From Salibacterium lacus (GTDB lineage Bacteria > Bacillota > Bacilli > Bacillales > Marinococcaceae), in assembly GCF_042684865.1 (NCBI RefSeq), contig NZ_JBHUML010000006.1, forward strand, positions 272,723 through 336,722: a stretch of DNA of 64,000 bases, written 5' to 3'. Numbering within the stretch: the stretch's first letter is position 1; each line of letters begins with the position of its first letter. The position numbers and the translations under genes were made by a program. The notes below the pieces were generated by a model. The model did not search any database. It worked only from the letters and a program-made list of their open reading frames with translations, and was not told the origin of the DNA. This document shows, one piece after another, positions 23,812-32,950 of this stretch.

Positions 23812-25701
23812 TTATGCTTCTGCTGTTTTGGCCAGTTTGCCCTGCTCGATGTAAACGAGCAGGATCGAAATGTCGGAAGGGTTCACCCCGGACACTCTGG
23901 AAGCCTGGCCGACAGAGACCGGCTTGACTTCCGAAAGTTTCTGAACCGCTTCGGTTGCAAGGCCTGAAATCTGCGTATAATCCGTATTCTGCGGAATTTT
24001 TTTCTCTTCCATTTTGTTCATGCGCTCCACCTGCTCGAGCTGTTTGGCAATATATCCTTCATACTTTGTCTGGATTTCAACCTGTTCCCGTTCATCCGGG
24101 GACAGTGTATCACCACCTGGTGCGAAGGGAGCCACGTCATCATATCCAAGTTCCGGACGTTTCAGAAGATGGGCTGCCGAAACCGCTTCTTTCATTGGCG
24201 AGGAGTCTTTTCCTTCCAGCATCTGCTGCAGTTCATCACCCGGCTTCACTGTTGTATTTTCAAGCCGGTCTTTTTCTTTGGCGATGGCTTCTTTTTTTCT
24301 GGTGAAACGCTCATACCGCTCCTCTTTAATCATTCCGATGTCCCGGCCGATGTCTGTCAAACGCAGGTCAGCGTTGTCATGACGCAGAAGCAGCCGGTAC
24401 TCTGCACGTGAGGTCAGCAGGCGGTACGGTTCATCGGTTCCTTTTGTGACCAGATCATCAATCAATACACCGATGTAAGCATCGGAACGGTTCAGAATGA
24501 CGCCTTCTTCCTTTTGCGCTTTCCGAGCTGCGTTAATACCTGCCATAATACCCTGTCCGGCTGCTTCTTCGTAGCCGGAGGTGCCGTTAATCTGACCGGC
24601 AGTGAACAGATTCTCCACGTTCTTTGTTTCGAGTGTCGGCCAGAGCTGGGTCGGCACGATGGCATCATATTCAATCGCATAACCCGGACGCATCATCCGC
24701 ACATTCTCAAGACCCGGGATGGTTTTGAGCATATTAAACTGGACATCTTCCGGCATGCTGGTGGAAAGACCCTGCACGTAAACTTCCGACGTGTTTCGGC
24801 CTTCCGGTTCCAGAAAGATCTGGTGCTTTGGTTTATCGTGAAAACGCACAATTTTATCTTCGATGGAAGGGCAGTAACGCGGCCCGGTTCCTTCCACCAT
24901 TCCCGAATACATCGGGGAACGGGTGAGATTATCATTAATAAGAGAGTGCGTATCCGCTCCTGTATACGTCAGCCAGCAGGGCAGCTGATCCGTAATATAG
25001 TCGACTGTTTCAAAGGAGAAAGCTCTCGGTTTTTCATCGCCGGGCTGTATTTCTGTTTTATCATAATCAATGCTTCCGCTGTTCACCCGGGGAGGAGTTC
25101 CTGTTTTGAAACGTTCCATTTCAAACCCAAGTTCCTGCAGGCTGTGCGACAGGCTGATGGAAGGCTGCATATTGTTCGGTCCGCTTTCGTAGGCAAGGTC
25201 TCCGAGAATGATTTTCCCGCGGAGGTACGTGCCTGTCGTAACGACCGTCGTTTCGGCATAGTAAGCCGCTCCGGTGTTGGTGACAACCCCTTTGCAGACG
25301 CCGTCTTCGACAATCAATTCTTCCACCAGTCCCTGACGAAGGACGAGGTTTTCCTCTTCTTCCAGCGTTTTTTTCATTTCCTGCTGGTAAAGGAATTTGT
25401 CCGCCTGTGCTCTTAGAGCCCGTACCGCCGGACCTTTTCTCGTGTTGAGCATCCGCATTTGAATATGCGTCTTATCAATGTTTCGTGCCATCTCTCCACC
25501 GAGTGCGTCAATTTCCCGAACGACAATGCCTTTTGCCGGGCCTCCGACAGACGGATTACACGGCATAAACGCTACAGAATCAAGGTTCAGGGTTAACATC
25601 AGCGTCTGCGAGCCCATACGCGCCGCTGCCAGGCCGGCTTCCACTCCGGCATGACCGGCACCAATCACAATGACATCGTATTCGCCGCCTTCATATGGCA
25701 T
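23812..25701 (-). CDS. mnmG: tRNA uridine-5-carboxymethylaminomethyl modification enzyme MnmG (GidA)
   Basis: The 629-residue flavoprotein acts with MnmE on wobble U34 of several tRNAs. It has the FAD-binding GAGHAGVEAGLAAARMG, CNPSVGGPAKG with the catalytic cysteine, GTYLRG, and the second nucleotide site AGQINGTSGYEEAAGQG. The ATG at 25701 has AAAGGAGGT upstream; an 18-codon in-frame extension overlaps mnmE and is not used. It follows mnmE by 16 bp in the same operon. Confidence 0.97.
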   Translation of the reverse strand: MPYEGGEYDVIVIGAGHAGVEAGLAAARMGSQTLMLTLNLDSVAFMPCNPSVGGPAKGIVVREIDALGGEMARNIDKTHIQMRMLNTRKGPAVRALRAQADKFLYQQEMKKTLEEEENLVLRQGLVEELIVEDGVCKGVVTNTGAAYYAETTVVTTGTYLRGKIILGDLAYESGPNNMQPSISLSHSLQELGFEMERFKTGTPPRVNSGSIDYDKTEIQPGDEKPRAFSFETVDYITDQLPCWLTYTGADTHSLINDNLTRSPMYSGMVEGTGPRYCPSIEDKIVRFHDKPKHQIFLEPEGRNTSEVYVQGLSTSMPEDVQFNMLKTIPGLENVRMMRPGYAIEYDAIVPTQLWPTLETKNVENLFTAGQINGTSGYEEAAGQGIMAGINAARKAQKEEGVILNRSDAYIGVLIDDLVTKGTDEPYRLLTSRAEYRLLLRHDNADLRLTDIGRDIGMIKEERYERFTRKKEAIAKEKDRLENTTVKPGDELQQMLEGKDSSPMKEAVSAAHLLKRPELGYDDVAPFAPGGDTLSPDEREQVEIQTKYEGYIAKQLEQVERMNKMEEKKIPQNTDYTQISGLATEAVQKLSEVKPVSVGQASRVSGVNPSDISILLVYIEQGKLAKTAEA

Positions 25702-25717
25702 ATGCTTTACCTCCTTT

Positions 25718-27097
25718 TTATTTCCCAAGACAAAATTGTGAAAACAACTGATCAATCAAGCTCTCATGGACATTTTCTCCGATAATTTCTCCCAGCTGCT
25801 CCCAGGCTCTCGTAATATCAATCTGTATCATGTCGACAGGAACATCCATTTCCGCTGCCTCCATCGCATCGTTGATGGATCGTTTCGCCTGATTTAAAAG
25901 ACCGATATGGCGGGCGTTGGAGAGATAACTTAAATCAGCGGTCTCCACTCCTTCGTCAAAAAAGAGTGTCGAAATGGATGTTTCCAGTTCATCAATTCCC
26001 TCGTCCTGAAGCAGAGAAGCCGTGATGACCGGACGTCCTTCCGCAAGCTCCTGGATACGGGTTTCATCGATGTTTCGCGCGAGGTCGGTTTTATTTAAGA
26101 TAATCACAGCATTCATCCCGCGGATCGCTTCAAACAGAGCCTCATCTTCTTTGGTAAGAACCTCAGAACTATTGACGACAAGCAGAATCAGCTCCGCTTC
26201 ATTCAAAGCCTGACGGGATCGTTCCACGCCGATTTTCTCAACAATATCTTCGGTCTCTCTTATGCCTGCTGTATCGATTAGCTTGAGCGGAACACCCCGG
26301 ACGTTTACGTACTCTTCCAGCATATCCCGGGTAGTGCCGGGAACTTCGGTGACAATGGCTTTATTCTCATGCACAAGGCTGTTCATAAGCGAAGATTTTC
26401 CCACGTTGGGACGGCCGATAATAGCAGTGGATAACCCTTCCCGCAGGATCTTCCCCTGCTGCGCCGTCGTAAGAAGGGTATCTATTTCATCACGGACAGC
26501 AGCGGCCCGGTCTGTGAGTGTATTCAGTGTCATAGTCTCTGCATCGTCATATTCGGGATAATCAATGTTAACCTCCACGTTAGCCACTGTTTCCAGCAGC
26601 TGCTGACGCAGACGACGGATGCGTCCGGCAAGACGGCCCTCCACCTGTTTCATGGCTACATTCATGGCCCTGTCTGTTTTCGCGCGGATTAAATCCATCA
26701 CTGCTTCAGCCTGGGATAAGTCAATTCGTCCGTTCAAAAATGCACGCTTTGTAAATTCCCCCGGTTCAGCCAGACGGGCTCCCTGGCTGAGAACGAGGTC
26801 AAGCACTTTATTGACAGATACTATACCGCCGTGGCAGTTGATTTCCATAATATCTTCACGGGTGAATGTTTTAGGGGCGCGGAGGACAGAGACCATCACT
26901 TCTTCGACAATCTCTTCCGTTTCCGGATTTACTACGTTCCCGTAATGAATCGTGTGGGAATCGACCGAAGATAATGATACTTTCCCTCTGTATAGTTTTT
27001 CCGCGATAGCCGCCGCTTCCATGCCGCTGATACGAACGATGGCTATTGCACCTTCACCGGACGGTGTGGAAATCGCTGCAATGGTATCACCTTCCAT
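25718..27097 (-). CDS. mnmE: tRNA modification GTPase MnmE (TrmE)
   Basis: The 459-residue enzyme has an N-terminal folate-binding domain (MEGDTIAAISTPSGEGAIAIVRISG), a helical domain, an inserted G domain (P-loop GRPNVGKSS about residue 227, DTAGIRETED, NKTDL), and the C-terminal FCLGK with the catalytic cysteine. It forms a complex with MnmG for U34 tRNA modification. Length and all motifs match. Confidence 0.97.
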   Translation of the reverse strand: MEGDTIAAISTPSGEGAIAIVRISGMEAAAIAEKLYRGKVSLSSVDSHTIHYGNVVNPETEEIVEEVMVSVLRAPKTFTREDIMEINCHGGIVSVNKVLDLVLSQGARLAEPGEFTKRAFLNGRIDLSQAEAVMDLIRAKTDRAMNVAMKQVEGRLAGRIRRLRQQLLETVANVEVNIDYPEYDDAETMTLNTLTDRAAAVRDEIDTLLTTAQQGKILREGLSTAIIGRPNVGKSSLMNSLVHENKAIVTEVPGTTRDMLEEYVNVRGVPLKLIDTAGIRETEDIVEKIGVERSRQALNEAELILLVVNSSEVLTKEDEALFEAIRGMNAVIILNKTDLARNIDETRIQELAEGRPVITASLLQDEGIDELETSISTLFFDEGVETADLSYLSNARHIGLLNQAKRSINDAMEAAEMDVPVDMIQIDITRAWEQLGEIIGENVHESLIDQLFSQFCLGK

Positions 27098-27202
27098 CCT
27101 CCTGTCTCCCTCCTTCTCTATTTAACCCTTTTTAACAGGGTATTTTTACGTTTCCCTAACATAATAGAATATCATATAGGATATGAAAAAGAAAGGCTTG
27201 AG

Positions 27203-27220
27203 TTATTCACATGTGGACAA
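27203..27220. promoter_or_regulatory. Inverted pair of near-consensus DnaA boxes upstream of mnmE
   Basis: TTATTCACA (27203-27211) and TGTGGACAA (27212-27220) each differ by one base from the DnaA box and lie head to head without a gap. They are within the likely promoter region of the mnmE operon, about 2.5 kb from the main oriC box cluster. Confidence 0.5.
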
Positions 27221-27323
27221 GTCATATACTTCTTGTCGTCACCCTATTTCTCCCCCTGTGCACAACTTTTTCGTTCTGTATCTAAACTACCGCGTTTTAG
27301 GCGTTTTAGAAATTCCTGCTTAC

Positions 27324-27381
27324 AAAAAAATCCGAACAACGGCAAATGCTTAAAACAGCATGGCATACCATTGTTCGGATT
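27324..27381 (-). terminator. Rho-independent terminator of the rpmH-rnpA-yidC-jag operon
   Basis: An 11-bp stem (AATCCGAACAA with TTGTTCGGATT, 27329-27339 and 27371-27381) is followed on the minus strand by seven T residues. It lies about 90 bp beyond the jag stop. The rest of the 374-bp gap between jag and mnmE holds the DnaA-box pair and no gene. Confidence 0.88.
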
Positions 27382-27471
27382 GTGATCTACCCGTATCCTG
27401 TTGTTCCGCTCTTTTGTCCTGCGGTTTGTTTCCTCTGCTGATTAAGATAAGTTTCAGAAATCACCGAACGT

Positions 27472-28095
27472 TCATACCGGAGCAATAACAACATAACGAC
27501 GGGGCTCTGTGCCGTCGGAATACGTTTTTATACGTCTGCTGCGCTGAAGAGCGGCGTGAATAATTTTGCGTTCCTGCGGCGGCATCGGTTCAAGCTCGAC
27601 TTTTCCGCCGGTTCGTTCTGCTTTGGAAGCAAGATTTTCCGCCAGCTGTTTCAGTGTTTCGCGGCGGCGCTCCCGGTAATTCCCGGCATCAATCGCAATG
27701 GTAATGTGTTTGTCGGCATACCGGTTGGCAGCCAGCTGCACAAGATACTGCAGAGAATCCAGTGTCTTTCCGTGTCTGCCGATGACAATCCCGGGATCTT
27801 CACCATAAAGCTGAAACATAACCTTTCTGTCTCTGGTTTCTTCTTTTGCCACCTGAATCGGCACACCCATATCTTCAATCACTGCGCGCAGAAAGCGATC
27901 CGCTTCTTCGGCGGGATCCGGTTTTCGCTGCGCTTCTATCAAAGCGGATCTGTTTCCAAGCAGCCCAAGAAAACCCTTTTTCGGTTCTTCGATTACTTTG
28001 TAATCAATGTGGTCCTTCGTTTTGGCATCGAGCTCCGTTACTGCAGAAGCTACTGCTTCTTCGATGGTTTTTCCCGAAACCTTAACGATCTTCAC
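27472..28095 (-). CDS. jag: Jag (KhpB), SpoIIIJ-associated RNA-binding protein
   Basis: The 207-residue protein has the three expected domains: Jag_N (MKIVKVSGKTIEEAVASAV, about 1-50), a type-II KH domain (IVIGRHGKTLDSLQYLVQL, about 75-150) and an R3H domain (about 150-207, with RKIIHAALQ). It binds RNA and in related bacteria acts with KhpA in division and elongation control. It starts three bases after the yidC stop, as in all Bacillus. Confidence 0.95.
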   Translation of the reverse strand: MKIVKVSGKTIEEAVASAVTELDAKTKDHIDYKVIEEPKKGFLGLLGNRSALIEAQRKPDPAEEADRFLRAVIEDMGVPIQVAKEETRDRKVMFQLYGEDPGIVIGRHGKTLDSLQYLVQLAANRYADKHITIAIDAGNYRERRRETLKQLAENLASKAERTGGKVELEPMPPQERKIIHAALQRSRRIKTYSDGTEPRRYVVIAPV

Positions 28096-28098
28096 GTT

Positions 28099-28869
28099 TT
28101 ATTTACTCCCTCCGGATTTAGCTTCCATTTTTTCCTGCTTCTTTCTTCTGGCTCCCGGTCCGGTGATGAAATACGTCTGCACCACCATGAAAATGTTCCC
28201 GACGACCCAGTACAAAGCAAGTGCAGATGGGAAAAAGAAGGCAAAAGCGGTAATCATAAACGGCATCATATACATCAGGATCTTCATCTGCGGGTTATCA
28301 GAGACCATCATCATTTTCTGCTGAATGAAGGTCGTTGTTCCGGCAATGATCGGCAGAATGTAATCCGGCTGTCCAAGCTGGAACCACAGAAAAGTGTGCT
28401 CTTCAATGGCTTCGGTTCTCATAATCGCGTGGTAAAAGGCAATGAGAATCGGCATCTGAATAAAAATCGGCAGACATCCGGCAAGAGGGTTGATTTTATG
28501 TTTCTGGAACAGTTCCATCGTTTCCTGCTGCAGTTTCTGCTGCGTCTGCTGATCTTTGGCACTGTACTTTTCTCTTAACTTCTGCATCTCCGGCTGGATT
28601 TCCTGCATGGCAGCCGAGCTTTTCGTCTGTTTTATCATAAGCGGCAGAATGAGAACTCTGATAAAGATAGTGACAATGATAATGGAGAGCCCATAATCTT
28701 CACCGGTCATCTCCGCAATTTGAATAATCAGCCAGGAAAGTGGATAAACAAAGAATGAATTCCAGATTCCCTCACTGTCTTCGGTGATGGGCTCATTTAT
28801 ATTCATACAGCCTGTCATTAACACCATCACAACAAGCAGCACCGCCGCTAAGCTCAGTTTCTTAGACAC
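28099..28869 (-). CDS. yidC: Membrane insertase YidC (SpoIIIJ/OxaA1)
   Basis: The 256-residue insertase starts with a lipoprotein signal (lipobox LMTGC, Cys about 21) and has the five-helix YidC core, including the conserved hydrophilic-groove arginine region after VLILPLMIKQTKS and a cytoplasmic coiled hairpin (about 90-120). It inserts membrane proteins with or without Sec. In Bacillus the copy beside rnpA is SpoIIIJ, needed for engulfed-forespore gene expression. The basic C-terminus (RRKKQEKMEAK) fits ribosome contact. Confidence 0.95.
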   Translation of the reverse strand: MSKKLSLAAVLLVVMVLMTGCMNINEPITEDSEGIWNSFFVYPLSWLIIQIAEMTGEDYGLSIIIVTIFIRVLILPLMIKQTKSSAAMQEIQPEMQKLREKYSAKDQQTQQKLQQETMELFQKHKINPLAGCLPIFIQMPILIAFYHAIMRTEAIEEHTFLWFQLGQPDYILPIIAGTTTFIQQKMMMVSDNPQMKILMYMMPFMITAFAFFFPSALALYWVVGNIFMVVQTYFITGPGARRKKQEKMEAKSGGSK

Positions 28870-28993
28870 ATGAGTTTCCTCCTTGGAAAAATTTTAAACC
28901 CTTTATTCATGAAAAAAAATTAATGATAACGCTGACACTTGACGAAACAAGCCACCCTATATTCTAGCGGAGAAGCAGGAAAAAAAAAAGGAA

Positions 28994-29350
28994 TCATTTA
29001 TGATTGTCACGCTTTCTCAACACCCCGGCTACATTCATAACATGTTTCAGACTCTTTTTGATCTGGGCATAGTCCATATCCGCCACTGGTTTTCTGGCGA
29101 TAATGATATAATCTCTGCCCCCCTCGATCTGGCTGTCCATTTCCCGGAGTGCTTCCCGCAGCAGTCGTTTAATTCTGTTTCTCGTTACAGCATTGCCCAT
29201 TTTCCTGCTTACAGTCAGGCCCGTCCGGTAATATGTGTTTTCGTTATTATCCATGACATAAATAACAAACTGGCGGTTGGCTGATGACCTTCCTTTTTCA
29301 AAAATACGGCTGAATTCGTGATTCTTTTTAATACGATGTGCCTTTTTCAC
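28994..29350 (-). CDS. rnpA: Ribonuclease P protein component RnpA
   Basis: The 118-residue basic protein shows the RNase P signature RNRIKRLLREALRE plus RIKKNHEFSRIFEKG at the start. It helps the catalytic RNA cut tRNA 5' leaders. I prefer the GTG at 29350 (MKKAHRIKKN) since GGAGG lies eight bases upstream; the ATG five codons earlier includes that ribosome site within its own codons. A terminator-like hairpin separates it from rpmH, so the two may be expressed at different levels. Confidence 0.95.
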   Translation of the reverse strand: MKKAHRIKKNHEFSRIFEKGRSSANRQFVIYVMDNNENTYYRTGLTVSRKMGNAVTRNRIKRLLREALREMDSQIEGGRDYIIIARKPVADMDYAQIKKSLKHVMNVAGVLRKRDNHK

Positions 29351-29455
29351 CCGGTTCTCCTCCATTTTGTTTCTGCTATATGTATCTTCAGCCGCTGCAG
29401 AACACCGGAATGTTTCTTCAGCGGCTGGAAATGAAAGAAAAACAAATGTTTTTTT

Positions 29456-29488
29456 CCGAAAAAAGACCACTGTGGAATCAGTGGTCTT
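29456..29488 (-). terminator. Terminator or attenuator between rpmH and rnpA
   Basis: A 10-bp perfect stem (AAGACCACTG with CAGTGGTCTT, 6-nt loop) followed by a T run on the minus strand starts within the rpmH stop codon. It has the form of a full Rho-independent terminator, inside what is normally a single operon. Confidence 0.8.
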
Positions 29489-29624
29489 AAGCGGAAATAA
29501 CTTTTCTTCCTTTGCGGCGGCGGTTCTTAAGTACCTGCCGTCCCTTCTTCGTACTCATCCGTTCACGGAATCCATGTACTTTTTTACGTTTCCGATTGTT
29601 TGGCGAAAATGTAGGCTTTCCCAT
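29487..29624 (-). CDS. rpmH: Ribosomal protein bL34
   Basis: The 45-residue, very basic protein has the L34 pattern TFSPNNRKRKKVHGFRERM and ends in RRRKGRKVISA. It carries one extra residue at the start compared with the 44-residue B. subtilis protein (MGKPTF rather than MKRTF). AGGAGG lies upstream. It is the first gene left of oriC and diverges from dnaA, as in nearly all Bacillus. Confidence 0.98.
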   Translation of the reverse strand: MGKPTFSPNNRKRKKVHGFRERMSTKKGRQVLKNRRRKGRKVISA

Positions 29625-29762
29625 TTTATTTGTACACCTCCTTCGAGGAATATCTCAATTAAGGACATTCCCGTAAATTATATAGAGGAACGGTTTTCGT
29701 TGTCAAGTCTTCATCCCTTATCCGGCTCTTTCTTCAGAAGTCCTGGTACTGTGTTTTGAGCC

Positions 29763-30027
29763 TGTGGATAAATGTTACAAGGGAACAGCAAGGTTGTAGA
29801 CAATGTTATCTACAAGTTGCACACATAATCTAGTGGTGTGGATAAATTCTGTGCACAAGGTATTGATGCTGTGGATAACCTTTTGAAAAGGCGTTGTCAC
29901 CAGGTTTTATTTTTGGTATGATAAATATGTTTTTACTCTGGATAAGTGGAGTAAGGGAGAATATTATCCACATGTGTGAATAAGTGTGTGGATAAAAATT
30001 CACACCCCGTGGATGTATCTATCCACA
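29763..30027. other. oriC, DnaA-box cluster upstream of dnaA
   Basis: Five perfect DnaA boxes are present: TGTGGATAA at 29763-29771, 29837-29845, 29870-29878 and 29987-29995, and TTATCCACA at 29964-29972. Boxes with one mismatch lie at 29806-29814, 29937-29945, 29975-29983 and 30019-30027. The cluster fills the gap between rpmH and dnaA and overlaps the dnaA promoter, which suggests autoregulation. It corresponds to the upstream half of a bipartite Bacillus origin. The rest of the rpmH-dnaA gap (30028-30245) is untranslated leader with a TATTATTATTAC tract near 30064. Confidence 0.93.
29894..29922 (+). promoter_or_regulatory. Sigma-A promoter of dnaA
   Basis: TTGTCA (29894-29899) and TATGAT (29917-29922) are 17 bp apart and lie among the DnaA boxes. 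They imply a leader of about 315 nt before the dnaA start. Confidence 0.7.
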
Positions 30028-30245
30028 ATGATGTGCAAGCTGTGAACAGGATGCTTTTCTACCATATTATTATTACTTGATAACTGTCCACAGTTCTTTC
30101 AAAGGGGAGTATGTGTTGTTCCCCTGCCAAATACACAATTTACATGTGTTATCAAGCAAGGCTTCCATCCGCGTGCATGAAGAGTTGGAGGCCTTTCTTT
30201 GCCCTTTATCCCGGCAGCAGCCACAAAAAAGGAGGGACGTACATA

Positions 30246-31598
30246 TTGGAGAATATTACAGATCTATGGAATCAAACACTCTCGGTCATTCAAAAGAAAG
30301 TCAGCAAACCAAGTTATGAAACATGGTTGAAATCAACAAAAGCCGCAGAGATTCAGGAAGATATGATTATCGTCACCGCGCCAAACGAATTTGCCAGAGA
30401 CTGGCTGGAGAACCGTTACTCCAGACTGATTTCTGACACTCTGCAGGATATAACCGGAGCAGAATTACAGGTTAAATTTATCATTCCGGACACCGGGGAA
30501 GAAGACCACTTTTCCGTAGAAGACGAAATGAAAAAGATGCCGCCCCCGGCGGAAAATAAGCAGGATGAGATTCCTAAAAGTATGCTGAACGATAAGTATT
30601 CGTTTAATACCTTTGTCATTGGTTCAGGCAACCGGTTTGCCCATGCTGCTTCTCTTGCTGTTGCGGAAGCTCCGGCCAAGGCCTACAACCCGCTCTTCAT
30701 TTACGGAGGAGTCGGTCTTGGAAAAACCCATCTGATGCATGCCATCGGCCATTACGTGATTGACAACAACCCCGATGCCCGGGTGGTCTATCTTTCCTCT
30801 GAAAAATTTACCAATGAATTCATTAACTCCATCCGTGACAACAAAGCGGTCGATTTCCGTAACAAATACCGCAGTGTGGATGTGCTTTTAATTGATGATA
30901 TACAGTTTCTGGCAGGAAAAGAACAAACGCAGGAAGAATTCTTTCATACGTTTAATGCCCTGCATGAAGAAAGCAAACAGATCGTCATCTCCAGCGACCG
31001 GCCGCCAAAGGAAATTCCAACGCTTGAAGACCGGTTGCGCTCCCGCTTTGAATGGGGGTTGATCACAGACATCACCCCACCTGACCTGGAAACAAGAATT
31101 GCTATACTCCGCAAAAAAGCGAAAGCAGAAAAACTTGATATTCCAAACGAGGTTATGCTGTATATTGCCAACCAGATTGATACAAACATCCGTGAACTGG
31201 AGGGCGCTCTTATAAGGGTCGTGGCGTACTCCTCTTTGATTAATCAGGATATGAACGCAGATCTTGCAGCCGAAGCGTTAAAAGACATTATACCGAACGC
31301 CAAACCTAAAAAAGTCAGTATTGCCGACATTCAAAAAACAACAGCCGAACAGTTCAGCGTCCAACTCCAGGAGCTGAAAGCAAAAAAACGTACAAAAACC
31401 ATTGCTTTTGCAAGGCAGGTCGCTATGTATTTATCCAGAGAGATGACGGAAGCCTCTCTTCCAAAAATCGGGGAAGAATTTGGAGGAAGGGATCATACGA
31501 CGGTTATTCACGCTCATGAAAAAATAGCTTCCATGATGGACACCGATACAGAACTTCAAAAAACCGTGCAGGAAGTTATCGACAAGATACAAACATGA
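30246..31598 (+). CDS. dnaA: Replication initiator DnaA
   Basis: The 450-residue AAA+ initiator has domain I (MENITDLWNQTLSVIQKK), a short linker, the ATPase with Walker A GGVGLGKTHLMHA, Walker B VDVLLIDDIQF and sensor motifs, and domain IV with the DnaA-box signature FGGRDHTTVIHAHEKI. It opens oriC. The TTG at 30246 follows AAGGAGG and corresponds to the TTG start and length of B. subtilis DnaA. The frame is open upstream, but that part is non-homologous leader. Confidence 0.97.
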   Translation: MENITDLWNQTLSVIQKKVSKPSYETWLKSTKAAEIQEDMIIVTAPNEFARDWLENRYSRLISDTLQDITGAELQVKFIIPDTGEEDHFSVEDEMKKMPPPAENKQDEIPKSMLNDKYSFNTFVIGSGNRFAHAASLAVAEAPAKAYNPLFIYGGVGLGKTHLMHAIGHYVIDNNPDARVVYLSSEKFTNEFINSIRDNKAVDFRNKYRSVDVLLIDDIQFLAGKEQTQEEFFHTFNALHEESKQIVISSDRPPKEIPTLEDRLRSRFEWGLITDITPPDLETRIAILRKKAKAEKLDIPNEVMLYIANQIDTNIRELEGALIRVVAYSSLINQDMNADLAAEALKDIIPNAKPKKVSIADIQKTTAEQFSVQLQELKAKKRTKTIAFARQVAMYLSREMTEASLPKIGEEFGGRDHTTVIHAHEKIASMMDTDTELQKTVQEVIDKIQT

Positions 31599-31628
31599 TG
31601 TGTAAAACCTCTTGAAGTTGTGCACAGT

Positions 31629-31741
31629 TTTTCCACATGTGTACAACCCTGTATTTCCGGGCGTTTCCCGCGTTATCCACAGAATACACAACACCTACGG
31701 CTATTACGGCTAGTATTTATTAATAAATATAATATATAAGG
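31629..31741. other. Downstream half of oriC: DnaA boxes and AT-rich unwinding region
   Basis: Between dnaA and dnaN lie a one-mismatch box TTTTCCACA (31629-31637), a perfect TTATCCACA (31673-31681), then CTATTACGG-CTAGTATTT-like triplets and an A/T-only stretch (31707-31741). In B. subtilis the unwinding element and its DnaA-trio repeats lie in this interval; the complementary strand here reads GAT-AAT...GAT in threes, which is consistent but imperfect. Confidence 0.75.
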
Positions 31742-31751
31742 GAGATGTCAT

Positions 31752-32894
31752 ATGCATTTTGTTATTCATCGGGAAACCTTCGTGCAAAGCGTGCAACATG
31801 TAAATAAAGCTGTCTCTACAAGGACAACAATTCCTATTTTGACAGGAATTAAGATAGATGCATCCGAAGAAGGCGTTACATTGACAGGAAGTGATTCCGA
31901 TATTTCCATCGAATCATTTATCCCTAAAGCGGATGAAGAGAAAGACTATATTGATATTAAAGAAACAGGAAGCATTGTGCTTCAGGCTCGTTTTTTTGCC
32001 GATATTGTTAAAAAGCTGCCGGGAGAGGAAATTGAACTGCTCGTTCAGGATCAATTTGCAACAACACTGCGTTCAGGATCCGTCGTGTTTAACCTGAACG
32101 GCCTGGATCCGGAAGAGTATCCGCGTCTTCCAAATCTTGAAGAAAACCAAACGTTCACGCTTCCTCAAAATCTCTTGAAAGACATGATCCGGCAGACTGT
32201 CTTTGCAGTGTCCACTCAGGAAACACGACCGGTGTTAACAGGTGTAAACCTCGAGAACGAACAGGATCAGTTGACCTGTACTGCAACAGACAGTCATCGT
32301 CTTGCGATGAGAAAGGCGGCCATTGAATCCGAAGGAGAGCCGCTTGATATATCCAATGTCGTTATTCCAGGGAAAAGCATGAGCGAGCTAAGACAGATTC
32401 TTGAGGATACGGATGAAAGAGTGGAGATTGTAGTCACAGAAAGCCAGGTTTTGTTTAAATTCCGCCATCTGTTGTTTTTCTCAAGGCTCCTGGACGGGAA
32501 GTATCCGGTAACCAGTAATATGATTCCAGACCATTCCAAGACGACGATGGAGATTCCGACAAAAGATCTGCTGCATTCGCTGGAGCGGGCACTCCTTCTG
32601 TCCAAAGAGGCAAAAAACAATGTAATTAACTTTAAAACACTGGAAGGGCAGGATATTGAAATCAGTTCTGTCTCAGCTGAGGTCGGAAAAGTAACAGAGC
32701 GGATAACATGTCATTCCATAGAGGGAGAGGAACTCCGGATTTCGTTTAACGGAAAGAACATCATGGATGCGCTGAAAGTAATTGACAGCGAGGTCGTGCA
32801 TATTATGTTTACCGGGGCTATGAGTCCATTTGTTATCCGTCCGTCTGATCATGACCGGATGCTCCACTTGTTTTCTCCCGTACGAACCTACTGA
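31752..32894 (+). CDS. dnaN: DNA polymerase III beta sliding clamp
   Basis: The 380-residue clamp subunit has the usual three domain-repeat layout, starting MHFVIHRETFVQSVQHVNKAVSTRTTIPILTG in pieces typical of Bacillus DnaN, with TDSHRLAMR in the middle and FVIRP...LHLFSPVRTY at the C-terminus. It encircles DNA and tethers PolC, DnaE, ligase and others. An AAGGGAGA site precedes the ATG. A strong terminator follows. Confidence 0.97.
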   Translation: MHFVIHRETFVQSVQHVNKAVSTRTTIPILTGIKIDASEEGVTLTGSDSDISIESFIPKADEEKDYIDIKETGSIVLQARFFADIVKKLPGEEIELLVQDQFATTLRSGSVVFNLNGLDPEEYPRLPNLEENQTFTLPQNLLKDMIRQTVFAVSTQETRPVLTGVNLENEQDQLTCTATDSHRLAMRKAAIESEGEPLDISNVVIPGKSMSELRQILEDTDERVEIVVTESQVLFKFRHLLFFSRLLDGKYPVTSNMIPDHSKTTMEIPTKDLLHSLERALLLSKEAKNNVINFKTLEGQDIEISSVSAEVGKVTERITCHSIEGEELRISFNGKNIMDALKVIDSEVVHIMFTGAMSPFVIRPSDHDRMLHLFSPVRTY

Positions 32895-32913
32895 ACAGCC
32901 TGAATTTTTTCTT

Positions 32914-32945
32914 AGAAGGGAAACGGATGTTTCTCTTCTTTTTTT
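32914..32945 (+). terminator. Rho-independent terminator of dnaA-dnaN
   Basis: An 11-bp stem with one G-T pair (32914-32924 with 32929-32939) and a run of eight T residues follows the dnaN stop by 19 bp. Confidence 0.9.
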
Positions 32946-32950
32946 ACTAC

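Noticed and set aside
30111..30245. N-terminal extension of dnaA from an upstream ATG
   Set aside because: The extra 45 codons do not resemble any DnaA, and the TTG at 30246 has a strong ribosome site and the family start.
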